This document shows, piece by piece, positions 30,939 through 38,106 of a stretch of DNA of 64,000 nt. The position numbers and the translations under genes were made by a program. The notes under the pieces were generated by a model. That model was not told the origin of the DNA and made no database searches. It saw nothing but the letters and a program-made list of their open reading frames with translations. How positions within the stretch are numbered: the stretch's first letter is position 1; every line of letters begins with the position of its first letter. The stretch comes from Rhodobacter maris (GTDB taxonomy: Bacteria > Pseudomonadota > Alphaproteobacteria > Rhodobacterales > Rhodobacteraceae). The stretch is taken from positions 248,001 through 312,000 of the forward strand of contig NZ_OBMT01000003.1 of NCBI RefSeq assembly GCF_900217815.1, in the 5' to 3' direction.

Positions 30939-32068
30939 CGAACCCGGTGGACAAGTCCGGCGCACACGACAAACCCGGCCCGGTGGAGCAAAGCTATCAC
31001 GATGCGATCTCGACCATCGACGAGATCATCGAGGATGCGCGCAACGGCAAGATGTTCATTCTCGTGGACCATGAAGACCGCGAGAACGAGGGGGATCTGA
31101 TCATCCCCGCGCAGATGGCCACACCCAATGCGATCAACTTCATGGCCAAGCACGGCCGCGGCCTCGTCTGCCTTGCGCTGACCGCAGACCGGATCGAGGC
31201 TCTGGGCCTGCCGCTGATGGCCTCGGCCAATTCCTCGCGCCACGAAACGGCCTTCACCGTCTCGATCGAGGCCCGCGAGGGGATCTCCACCGGCATCTCG
31301 GCGCATGATCGCGCCCGCACCGTGGCCGTGGCGATCGACCCGACCAAGGGGCCGCAAGACATCGCCACGCCGGGACACCTGTTCCCGTTGCGCGCCCGCG
31401 AAGGCGGCGTGCTGGTGCGCGCGGGCCATACCGAAGCCGCGGTCGACATCTCGCGGCTTGCCGGCCTGAACCCCTCGGGCGTGATCTGCGAGGTGATGAA
31501 CGAAGACGGCACGATGGCGCGGCTTCCCGACCTGATCGCCTTCGCGCAGATGCACAACATCAAGATCGGCACGATCTCTGACCTGATCGCCTATCGCCGC
31601 CGCCATGACAGCCTGGTGCGGGAAACCGCGCAACGCCCGGTGCATTCGGTGCATGGCGGCGACTGGTCGATGCGCGTTTTCACCGACCAGACCGAGGGCG
31701 CGGAACATATCATTCTCACCAAGGGCGACATTTCGACGCCTGAGCCGGTGCTGGTGCGGATGCATGCGCTTGATCCGCTCGCCGATGTGCTTGGCCTCAA
31801 TGCCTCGAAAGTGGGCGATCTGGGCCGTGCGATGGAGGCAATTGCCGCCGAAGGCCGCGGCGTCGTCGTGCTCTTGCGCGAGACCAGCGCCAAGATGGTG
31901 ATGCCGGGCGAGGCCTCGCCGCAGACGCTGCGCCAATACGGGCTCGGCGCGCAGATCCTGCTCGGGCTGGGGATCAGCCATCTGAAGCTGCTCACCAACT
32001 CGCCCAAGCCAAAGCTTGTCGGCATCGAGGGCTACGGGCTCACCATCGAAGAAACGCGGAGCTACTGA
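30935..32068 (+). CDS. ribB: 3,4-dihydroxy-2-butanone 4-phosphate synthase with degenerate GTP cyclohydrolase II domain
   Basis: 377 aa from the ATG overlapping the ribE stop. Residues about 25-225 are a full DHBP synthase (ILVDHEDRENEGDLI, GLVCLAL, GHLFPLRAREGGVLVRAGHTEA, CEVMNEDGTMAR). The C-terminal part (about 235-377) aligns with GTP cyclohydrolase II but has no Cys at all where the zinc site C-x(10)-C-x-C should be. It should therefore make the four-carbon precursor from ribulose 5-phosphate but not open GTP. A separate ribA must exist elsewhere. It is 1 bp from ribH. Confidence 0.93.
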   Translation: MTNPVDKSGAHDKPGPVEQSYHDAISTIDEIIEDARNGKMFILVDHEDRENEGDLIIPAQMATPNAINFMAKHGRGLVCLALTADRIEALGLPLMASANSSRHETAFTVSIEAREGISTGISAHDRARTVAVAIDPTKGPQDIATPGHLFPLRAREGGVLVRAGHTEAAVDISRLAGLNPSGVICEVMNEDGTMARLPDLIAFAQMHNIKIGTISDLIAYRRRHDSLVRETAQRPVHSVHGGDWSMRVFTDQTEGAEHIILTKGDISTPEPVLVRMHALDPLADVLGLNASKVGDLGRAMEAIAAEGRGVVVLLRETSAKMVMPGEASPQTLRQYGLGAQILLGLGISHLKLLTNSPKPKLVGIEGYGLTIEETRSY

Positions 32069-32069
32069 G

Positions 32070-32621
32070 ATGGCGGGCAACGAAAGCCATTACACGCTGC
32101 CGCTTCCGGCGTTTGACAAGCCGGTGAAGCTCCTGATCGTTGTCGCGCCCTATTACCGGGACATCGCCGACAACATGATCAAGGGGGCGAAAGCCACCGC
32201 CGAAAAGGCGGGCGCGAGTGTTGATATCATCGAGGTGCCCGGCGCGCTGGAGATCCCGACCGCGATCGGCATGGCCGGGCGGATGGCCGATTACGATGGC
32301 TATGTGGCGCTTGGCTGCGTGATCCGCGGCGAGACCACGCATTATGACACGGTCTGCAATGACAGCTCGCGCGGCCTCACGCTCCTCGGCCTGCAGGGGC
32401 TCTGCATCGGCAACGGCATCCTGACGGTGGAAAACCGGCTCCAGGCCGAGGTCCGTGCCGACCCCGCCGATCAGGACAAAGGCGGTGGGGCCGCGGCTGC
32501 GGCCTTGCATCTTGTCGCGCTCTCGCGCAAATGGGCCACCCGGACGAAGGGAATCGGCTTCCGCCCCGCAGGCGAAGAGATCCGCATCGCCGGTGAGACC
32601 GAAGGACCGAGCCGCGCATGA
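32070..32621 (+). CDS. ribH: 6,7-dimethyl-8-ribityllumazine synthase
   Basis: 183 aa. The start at 32070 lies 1 bp after the ribB stop. Conserved residues: LIVVAPYYRDIADNM (substrate-binding aromatic), EVPGALEIPTAI, GCVIRGETTHYDTVC with the catalytic His, and the C-terminal KGGGAAAAAL helix. The C-terminus is about 20 residues longer than typical, with a Glu/Thr/Ser tail. It condenses DHBP with the ribityl pyrimidine. Overlaps nusB by 4 bp (ATGA). Confidence 0.95.
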   Translation: MAGNESHYTLPLPAFDKPVKLLIVVAPYYRDIADNMIKGAKATAEKAGASVDIIEVPGALEIPTAIGMAGRMADYDGYVALGCVIRGETTHYDTVCNDSSRGLTLLGLQGLCIGNGILTVENRLQAEVRADPADQDKGGGAAAAALHLVALSRKWATRTKGIGFRPAGEEIRIAGETEGPSRA

Positions 32622-33118
32622 CCGACACTACCCCCGAGACCCCGAAGAAACCGAGCCCGGAAGAAAAACGCCGGATGCGCTCGGCGGCACGGCTCTATGC
32701 CGTGCAGGCGCTTTTCCAGATGGAAGCCGCGGGGCAGGGGGTGGACCGGGTTGCGCGCGAATTCGAGGATTTCCGCTTCGGCATGGCGACCGAGGATGAG
32801 GGGACGGAGCTTTCCGAGGCCGATCCCTCGCTGTTTCGCCGCCTTCTCGACGATGCGGTGATGTGGCAGGCGCGGGTGGACCAAGCCACCGACCGCGCGC
32901 TGGTGGCCACCTGGCCGATCGACCGGATCGACCCGGTCTTGCGGGCGCTGTTCCGCGCTGCGGGCGCCGAGATGGTCAACCCGGCAACGCCGATCAAGGT
33001 GGTGATCACCGAGTTCGTCGAGGTGGCGCGCGCATTTTTCCCCGAGGGGCGCGAGCCGAAATTCGTCAATGCGGTGCTCGACCACATGGCGCGCGAGATC
33101 CGGCCCGAGGCCTTTTGA
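32618..33118 (+). CDS. nusB: Transcription antitermination factor NusB
   Basis: 166 aa. Residues about 20-160 form the all-helical NusB domain (RSAARLYAVQALFQME, DPVLRALFRAAGAEM, IKVVITEFVEVARAFFPEGREPKFVNAVLD split over two blocks). The N-terminus is a charged Pro/Glu/Lys tail. NusB binds boxA RNA with NusE for rRNA antitermination. Last gene of ribE-B-H-nusB. A GGCCC-AAT-GGGCC hairpin follows at 33133-33145, without a T-run. Confidence 0.94.
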   Translation: MTDTTPETPKKPSPEEKRRMRSAARLYAVQALFQMEAAGQGVDRVAREFEDFRFGMATEDEGTELSEADPSLFRRLLDDAVMWQARVDQATDRALVATWPIDRIDPVLRALFRAAGAEMVNPATPIKVVITEFVEVARAFFPEGREPKFVNAVLDHMAREIRPEAF

Positions 33119-33149
33119 ACCGGACCGGAGCGGCCCAATGGGCCAAACC

Positions 33150-33178
33150 TTGACATTAAATATGCCATTTTGTCGATA
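33150..33178 (+). promoter_or_regulatory. Candidate sigma-70 promoter upstream of the small membrane protein
   Basis: TTGACA (33150-33155), 17 bp, TCGATA (33173-33178) lies in a distinctly AT-rich stretch. The leader to the ATG at 33269 would be about 85 nt. It contains the paired ATTTTGT tracts at 33167 and 33178. Confidence 0.55.
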
Positions 33179-33268
33179 TTTTGTGACGCGACTGCGGCAA
33201 ATTGGCAAAATTTCGGTATGAATCTCCGGATTTCGCGCTAGACTGATTCCAAAGCTGGAGGAATCGAC

Positions 33269-33616
33269 ATGCCGGAGTTGGTGCGTCTCTACATCCGCAA
33301 CATCCTTTTCGGGGCTCTTCTCTCGGCGGCCTTTGTGGGCATGTTGCTTGGCTTCAACGTCGTAAATCTGCGGCATCTGATCCTCACCTCCGATATCGGC
33401 TATATCGCGATCGCGCTTCTCTTCGTGTTCAACACGGTGGTGTTCGCGGGCGTCCAATTCGGCATCTCGGTGATGGCTCTGGCGGAGAAAGAGCCACCGC
33501 GCGGGGGGGGGCGGCGCGATGCCATTCCGACCTTCGAGATGCCGCTCGACATGGTGGCCATTCCGGTTCCGGTCGACTCCAAATCCAAGCGCAAGATCGT
33601 CAAGAAACTGTACTGA
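33269..33616 (+). CDS. Small two-helix membrane protein, conserved hypothetical
   Basis: 115 aa. GGAGG lies just upstream. Two membrane helices are seen at about residues 10-32 (NILFGALLSAAFVGMLLGFNVV) and 43-70 (GYIAIALLFVFNTVVFAGVQFGISV). A charged C-terminal tail on one side ends in KSKRKIVKKLY. I do not recognise a named family and see no enzyme motif. It has its own promoter and terminator, so it forms a single-gene unit. Confidence 0.7.
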   Translation: MPELVRLYIRNILFGALLSAAFVGMLLGFNVVNLRHLILTSDIGYIAIALLFVFNTVVFAGVQFGISVMALAEKEPPRGGGRRDAIPTFEMPLDMVAIPVPVDSKSKRKIVKKLY

Positions 33617-33630
33617 ACCCTCCGGACACG

Positions 33631-33660
33631 GAAGCCCCTCGCTTCGGCGGGGGGTTTTCG
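33631..33660 (+). terminator. Intrinsic terminator of the small membrane protein gene
   Basis: CCCCTCGC pairs with GCGGGGGG (one T-G wobble) around a TTCG tetraloop, followed by TTTTCGTTT. It begins 15 bp after the TGA at 33614-33616. Confidence 0.85.
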
Positions 33661-33943
33661 TTTGTGAAGGCTCAGCTTTTCGCGTCGGCGAGTGTTGCGG
33701 TTGCGCGTTGAAGGGCCTGAAGGCCACGGCATCGGCAAAAGGTGGCGGAAACCGCAGCGACCGTGGGGGCGAGATTTCCCGAGAGCCTGACAAGTCAGGT
33801 GGGTGCCAGATACCCAGGCCAGGGCCAGGGCAGAGCCAGTTCCCTCAGGAATGGTTATCGGCCACTGGAAAAAGGCCCCGTTCACGCGAAGAGCAGTAAC
33901 CGCCGCCTCTCAGATAGGATGTGCCGGGGCGCAGGGCAAGGGC
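33661..33943. other. Gene-free region with clustered inverted repeats
   Basis: Together with the preceding terminator this is a 327-bp stretch without a believable gene. It holds CCTGAC-AA-GTCAGG (33786-33799) immediately followed by TGGGT/ACCCA (33800-33816), both enclosed by GCCTG (33785-33789) and CAGGC (33815-33819), and then CAGGCCAGGGCCAGGGC direct repeats. No promoter consensus is clear. Confidence 0.4.
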
Positions 33944-34294
33944 TCAGAGTTCCTCCCAGCGGCTCAATCCTTTGCGGCACCAGCGTTGCTGCTCGATGAG
34001 CCCGATCGAGAGCGTGTAGATCGGGATGCCGAGCAGCGTCGAGGCAAGAAAGATCGTCGGATCCGCCACGATTCCGCGCCACCCGAACACCGCATTCACG
34101 GTGATCCAGACCAGCCCGAACGGCAGCCCATAGGCGAGCAGCCGCAGATGCAGCGGCAGATAGGGCCAGGGGCGCGGCTCCTGCCCGACCAGTTGCATCA
34201 GCCGGATGGCGACAGGGCTAAGCGGCCGCGCCCGCAGGCCGGCAGCTTTCATTTCGGCCTGCGCGGCCGCTAGACGGCGTTCGTGCTCGGACAT
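33944..34294 (-). CDS. Small membrane protein, DUF6404-like
   Basis: 116 aa from the ATG at 34294, which has AAGGG 8 bp upstream; an alternative ATG at 34396 would add 34 residues. After an amphipathic N-terminus (EHERRLAAAQAEMKAAGL) comes RLMQLVGQEPRPWPYLPLHLRLLAYGLPFG as adjoining blocks and two membrane helices (about 50-68 and 78-98). The layout, R-L-x-x-x-x-G followed by a Pro-rich link and two helices, resembles DUF6404 proteins (family number from memory). Divergent from mmcB. Function unknown. Confidence 0.6.
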   Translation of the reverse strand: MSEHERRLAAAQAEMKAAGLRARPLSPVAIRLMQLVGQEPRPWPYLPLHLRLLAYGLPFGLVWITVNAVFGWRGIVADPTIFLASTLLGIPIYTLSIGLIEQQRWCRKGLSRWEEL

Positions 34295-34405
34295 GGCCTG
34301 ACCCTTGAAGATCGTTACCGCCTCAGCCTCGCGTTCCGCCCTCGCGTCGTCAAATGTCGCAATGCCGCACTCGACAAATGTTCTCTCTTCGTTCATGCTT
34401 CGGGC

Positions 34406-34849
34406 ATGGCAAAGGATCTTCTCCCCGGTCAACTTATCGCGCGTGGCGTGATGCGCTGTCTGATGGATCATGGCTTCGCCTGCCTGCCCGAGGTCGTGCC
34501 AAAGCCCGGATTACGGGTCGATGTGATGGCGCTTGGCCGCAAGGGCGAGATCTGGGTGGTGGAGTGCAAATCCTCGCGGGCGGATTTTACCTCGGACCGC
34601 AAATGGCAAGGCTATCTGGCTTATGCAGACCGGTTTTTCTGGGCGGTTGAGGGAGATTTCCCGACCGCGATCCTGCCGGAAGAAACCGGTCTGATCCTTG
34701 CGGACCGGTTTGGTGGCGAGATCCTGCGCCTGCCGCCCGAGGCGAAGCTCGCGGCTCCGCGCCGCAAGTCCGTGATGCAGGGATTTGCCCGCACCGCGGC
34801 CCTGCGCCTTGCGGGGCGCGATGCGGCAGGGCTCAGCGTTTTCCTCTAG
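34406..34849 (+). CDS. MmcB-family DNA repair protein (PD-(D/E)XK nuclease-like)
   Basis: 147 aa. The ATG at 34406 begins AKDLLPGQLIARGVMRCLMDHG. The nuclease-like core is RVDVMAL then WVVECKSSRADFTSDRKW, giving the D...E-x-K triad, followed by YADRFFWAVEGDFP and RKSVMQGFARTAALRL. This is the DUF1052/MmcB family named for mismatch- or mutagenesis-linked repair in alphaproteobacteria. No strong ribosome site is visible. The 3' end overlaps the convergent DUF6324 gene by 17 bp. Confidence 0.8.
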   Translation: MAKDLLPGQLIARGVMRCLMDHGFACLPEVVPKPGLRVDVMALGRKGEIWVVECKSSRADFTSDRKWQGYLAYADRFFWAVEGDFPTAILPEETGLILADRFGGEILRLPPEAKLAAPRRKSVMQGFARTAALRLAGRDAAGLSVFL

Positions 34850-35060
34850 GCTTGGCGCCTTTCGGCTTTCCGCCAGCGGCGATCTCGCGGGCCGCCTCGG
34901 CCGCGGCGAGCAGCTCCTCGGCGATTTCTTCCGCCTCTTCCGGGTCGAAATCGAAGGGCAGTTCGAACCCGTCACCCGAAACGAAGATCCGCACCATGCC
35001 CTGATCGGTGGGGCCGATCTGCAAATCGCCCGCCATTTCGTTTTCGTCGTTGATCCCCAT
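34833..35060 (-). CDS. DUF6324 family protein
   Basis: 75 aa. The ATG at 35060 has GGAGGAGAGG upstream; a longer frame from 35117 lacks one. It reads MGINDENEMAGDLQIGPTDQ, GMVRIFVSGDGFELPFDFD, then [20 protein letters not shown], and ends with a Lys/Gly/Pro tail. The IGPTDQGMVR and FDFDPEEAEEIAEEL blocks are typical of a small Rhodobacterales family (DUF6324, from memory). Function unknown. Confidence 0.75.
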   Translation of the reverse strand: MGINDENEMAGDLQIGPTDQGMVRIFVSGDGFELPFDFDPEEAEEIAEELLAAAEAAREIAAGGKPKGAKPRGKR

Positions 35061-35187
35061 CCTCTCCTCCGCTGCGGCTTCTCGTCCCGGCCTAGCCAAA
35101 GCAGCGCGGCGGGGCAAGCGCTTCGGTCATTTCTGCGCCCGCTTCCCTCTTGCATTCCCCCGCGCCAGAAGCTAAACGCCCCTCAGT

Positions 35188-35264
35188 GCCGCCTTAGCTC
35201 AGTTGGTTAGAGCGCTGGATTGTGGATCCAGAGGTCCCCCGTTCGAGCCGGGGAGGCGGTACCA
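35188..35264 (+). tRNA. tRNA-His (anticodon GTG)
   Basis: A complete cloverleaf with encoded CCA at 35262-35264. The acceptor stem GCCGCCT pairs with AGGCGGT, giving a G1-U72 pair. D stem GCTC/GAGC; anticodon stem CTGGA/TCCAG with loop TTGTGGA (anticodon 35222-35224); T arm CCCCG-TTCGAGC-CGGGG. The discriminator is A73 and the base before position 1 is T, so the G-1 that marks tRNA-His in most bacteria is missing. This is the known alphaproteobacterial variant. Confidence 0.97.
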
Positions 35265-35300
35265 TCCCCCCTAAATGAGTGAACCGCAAGCACCTCGTGA

Positions 35301-35840
35301 TCAGAGGTTGGGCGTGCGGCGCAACGGTCGGCTGTCGAGGATCTCCCAGTCTGCGACGGGAATGGTTGCGGCGGACCGCACGATCTGCACCCGGTCGAAC
35401 CGGAGCGACCGCCCGCACCAGAGCGCAAGGCCGCGTGCCGCAGCCGTGCGATGCGCATGGGCGCGCGGGCCGTAACCCAACGAGAGATGTGGCCGGAAGG
35501 CGCCGTGCCCTGCCTCGGGGGGGAGCGATTCCGCGAGCGCGCGGCGCAGGCCTGTCAGCCCCGGTCCGGGCTGGAGCGCGAGGTAGAGCGCGCGAAACCG
35601 CTTGGTCTCGCCGGCCAGCGCCGTGATCCGGGCCGTGAGCGGTGGGGTGGAGCGGGCCAGCGCGTCAACGGCCGCCTCGAGCCGCGGCAGGGGAGCGGCA
35701 TTGTCGCCGATCAACGTTACATGCGGGGCGAAAGCCGCGGTGCCGGTCCGCGTGGCGATCCGCGCGATCTCCGCCGCGAGGGCGCGCGCCTCTTCTGCGG
35801 CCGGGACGAGCCAGATCGAATGCAGGGCGGCGGGGGTCAA
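35301..35840 (-). CDS. 2H phosphoesterase (cyclic phosphodiesterase / 2'-5' RNA ligase-like)
   Basis: 179 aa. The two H-x-T/S-L motifs of the 2H superfamily are seen: HVTLIG (residues about 40-45) and HLSLGY (about 117-122). This family splits 2',3'-cyclic or 1'',2''-cyclic phosphates or ligates RNA; the substrate here is unknown. Translation starts at a TTG whose bases overlap the LacI-family stop (TTGA), indicating coupling to the regulator gene. No other start fits without losing the first strand. Confidence 0.78.
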   Translation of the reverse strand: MTPAALHSIWLVPAAEEARALAAEIARIATRTGTAAFAPHVTLIGDNAAPLPRLEAAVDALARSTPPLTARITALAGETKRFRALYLALQPGPGLTGLRRALAESLPPEAGHGAFRPHLSLGYGPRAHAHRTAAARGLALWCGRSLRFDRVQIVRSAATIPVADWEILDSRPLRRTPNL

Positions 35841-36859
35841 TGGCTGTTCCTTGCGATGAAAGGCGCGGGGATCCGCACCACGCGGCCGGGGCGCTGTGGC
35901 TCGGCAAGCCTGCTGGCGAGCAAGGAGAGGATCTCGGCCACTGTGGCGCGCGCATCGTTGCGCACGGTCGAAAGCGCGATGCCGGGCCAGCAGGCGATCG
36001 AGATATCGTCAAAGCCGACGACCGAAATATCCTCGGGAACGGCACGGCCATGGATCTCGCGCAGCGCGGCCATCGCGCCCATCGCCATCGCATCATTGCC
36101 ACAAAACAACCCGTCGAGCGCCGGGGCCTGACCGAGCAGCCCGGCGACGGCGGCGTAGCCGCCCTCGAAGCTGTAATCGGCGCTGCAGGTGGCGGCGGGC
36201 AGAAGCCCCGCTTGCGCGATCGCGGAATGAAACCCCGCCCGCCGTTCGGCATCAGAAAAGAGATCAGCCGGACCGCCGAGGTAGCCGATCTGGCGCCGCC
36301 CCCGGGCGATGAGTGCCCCGACCGCCGCCTCGGCGCCGCCAATATTGTCGCCGCAGACCGAATCGACGCCGGGCAGATCCATCACCCGCCCCGAGACGAC
36401 GAGCGGGATGCCAAGCTTGCTGCAATAGTCCACCACCGGCGCCCCAACCGAGCCGCCGCGCAGGATCAGCGCATCGAGCGGAAAGCCGAGCACGCCGAGA
36501 ATATCTTCCTCGATCATTTCGGGAGCGGCGAGGATCACGAGCGGCCATTTGCCCATCGCCGCGAGCCCCTCAAGGAGGATTGCCTGAAAATCGCTGTCGA
36601 AATGATTGGCGAGTTGCCCCACCAGCACCGCCACGAGGTTGGACCGGCCGCGCCCCTGCAACCCCGCGGCGAGCCTGTTGGGCCGATAGCCGAGCTGCTC
36701 GGCCACCTTGAGGATGCGGGTGCGTTTGTCGGCATCGAGGTAGCTTCCCGGCGTGAAGGCGCGCGAGACCGCCGAGCGCGAGACGCCCGCGCCCTGCGCA
36801 ACTTCGGCCGCTGTTACCCGCCGCACGGGTCCGCGGCTCTCGTTTGCCTCGACACTCAT
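35837..36859 (-). CDS. LacI-family transcriptional regulator
   Basis: 340 aa from the ATG at 36859 (GGGAGGGG upstream). The N-terminal helix-turn-helix and hinge read VTAAEVAQGAGVSRSAVSRAFTPG then LGYRPNRLAAGLQGRGRSNLV in adjoining blocks. The periplasmic-binding-like domain includes LILRGG, YLGGPADLFSDAERRAGF and GLFCGNDAMAMGAMAAL. It is divergent from a four-gene ABC importer and probably controls it through the sites at 36888-36925. The effector is presumably the transported compound or a derivative. Confidence 0.9.
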   Translation of the reverse strand: MSVEANESRGPVRRVTAAEVAQGAGVSRSAVSRAFTPGSYLDADKRTRILKVAEQLGYRPNRLAAGLQGRGRSNLVAVLVGQLANHFDSDFQAILLEGLAAMGKWPLVILAAPEMIEEDILGVLGFPLDALILRGGSVGAPVVDYCSKLGIPLVVSGRVMDLPGVDSVCGDNIGGAEAAVGALIARGRRQIGYLGGPADLFSDAERRAGFHSAIAQAGLLPAATCSADYSFEGGYAAVAGLLGQAPALDGLFCGNDAMAMGAMAALREIHGRAVPEDISVVGFDDISIACWPGIALSTVRNDARATVAEILSLLASRLAEPQRPGRVVRIPAPFIARNSH

Positions 36860-36887
36860 CCGCCCCTCCCGGTCTCGTCCCGTCACA

Positions 36888-36902
36888 CCGCTGTAACAGC
36901 GG
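36888..36902. promoter_or_regulatory. Candidate operator: perfect inverted repeat in the LacI/ABC intergenic region
   Basis: CCGCTGT-A-ACAGCGG is a perfect 7-bp inverted repeat with one central base, 29 bp before the regulator ATG. Its odd centre is unusual for LacI-family sites, so it may serve another factor. Confidence 0.45.
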
Positions 36903-36911
36903 CGGTCTATG

Positions 36912-36925
36912 TGAACACGTGTGCA
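36912..36925. promoter_or_regulatory. Candidate LacI-family operator
   Basis: TGAACAC-GTGTGCA is a 14-bp near-palindrome (one mismatch) with a central CpG, the form typical of LacI-family operators. It lies 33 bp upstream of the ABC ATPase ATG and 53 bp upstream of the regulator ATG, suited to control both directions. Confidence 0.55.
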
Positions 36926-36958
36926 GATTTTGCATGACGGTTTCATGAAGGCGAACCC

Positions 36959-38071
36959 ATGACCCTTGTCGAACACCGCACTTCACCGCTCGGACGGAGT
37001 ATTTCCCTTGCAGGGCTTCATCTTGGCTATGACGGTGCGGATGTGATCACCGATCTGTCGCTTGATGTGGCTGCGGGCGAGTTCATCGCGCTTCTGGGCG
37101 AATCGGGCTGCGGCAAGACGACAATCCTGCGCGCGCTTGCCGGCTTTGTGCCGGTGCGGGCGGGAGGGATTGCGGTCGACGGAGTCGACATGAGCCAGAC
37201 CGCGCCCGAGGCGCGCGGCATGGCGATGATGTTTCAGAGCTATGCGCTCTGGCCGCATATGACAGTGGCCCAGAATATCGGCTACGGGCTGAAATTGCGC
37301 CGTCATCCGCGCGACGTGATCCGCGCAAGGGTGGCGGAAATGGCCGCGATGGTGGGGCTTGAGGATCTCACCGGGCGGCGGGTCTCTGATCTCTCGGGGG
37401 GGCAACGGCAGCGCGTGGCGCTGGCGCGTGCGCTCGCCATCGATCCGCCGGTGCTGCTCCTCGACGAACCGCTCTCCAACCTCGATGCCGGGATCCGCGC
37501 GAGCATGCGTCACGAGATCCGCGCCCTGCAGCAGCGCCTTGGCCTCACCACCATTCTCGTCACCCATGATCGCGAGGAGGCGATGTCGATGGCCGACCGG
37601 ATCGTGATCCTGCAGGAGGGCCGGATCGCCCAGGCGGGCCGCCCGGAAGAGGTCTGGCACCGGCCGGCAAGCCCCTATGTGGCGCGCTTCATGGGGGTGG
37701 ACAACCGCCTTGCCGCGCGGCTTGAGGGCGGGCTTTTGTGCGTCGGCCCTGCGGCGCTGTCGCTCACCGGTGCGCTCCATGCGCCGCAAGGGCTCGCCGA
37801 GGGCGCCGCGGAGGTGATGTTTCGCGCCGAGACCGTCCGGCTTGAGCCGCCCCCCGGTCCTTCCCTCTCCCTTGCGGGGGAGGTGCTTTCTCATTCTTAT
37901 CTGGGCTCCGTCTACCGCCACGAGGTCGCGATTGGCGCGGACCGGATCATGGTGGACGCCCCGACCCGACATGGGACCGGCGCGCGCGTCGATCTGCATG
38001 TACCGGCCACGGCGCTCTGTCTGTTTCCTGCAAGATCCGAGAGCGCCGCGACCGGCCAAGAGGCGGCATAG
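36959..38071 (+). CDS. ABC transporter ATP-binding protein (PotA/FbpC-type)
   Basis: 370 aa. Walker A GESGCGKT (residues about 47-54), Q-loop MMFQSYALWPHMTV, signature LSGGQRQRVALARAL, Walker B VLLLDEPLSNLDA, H-loop VTHDREEA. Residues about 240-355 are a TOBE domain. It energises the importer formed with the next three genes. It is first in the operon and follows the candidate LacI operators. The substrate cannot be read from the ATPase. Confidence 0.93.
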   Translation: MTLVEHRTSPLGRSISLAGLHLGYDGADVITDLSLDVAAGEFIALLGESGCGKTTILRALAGFVPVRAGGIAVDGVDMSQTAPEARGMAMMFQSYALWPHMTVAQNIGYGLKLRRHPRDVIRARVAEMAAMVGLEDLTGRRVSDLSGGQRQRVALARALAIDPPVLLLDEPLSNLDAGIRASMRHEIRALQQRLGLTTILVTHDREEAMSMADRIVILQEGRIAQAGRPEEVWHRPASPYVARFMGVDNRLAARLEGGLLCVGPAALSLTGALHAPQGLAEGAAEVMFRAETVRLEPPPGPSLSLAGEVLSHSYLGSVYRHEVAIGADRIMVDAPTRHGTGARVDLHVPATALCLFPARSESAATGQEAA

Positions 38072-38106
38072 CTGCCGTTCCCCCCTTGATCCGCTAGGAG
38101 AAAACC

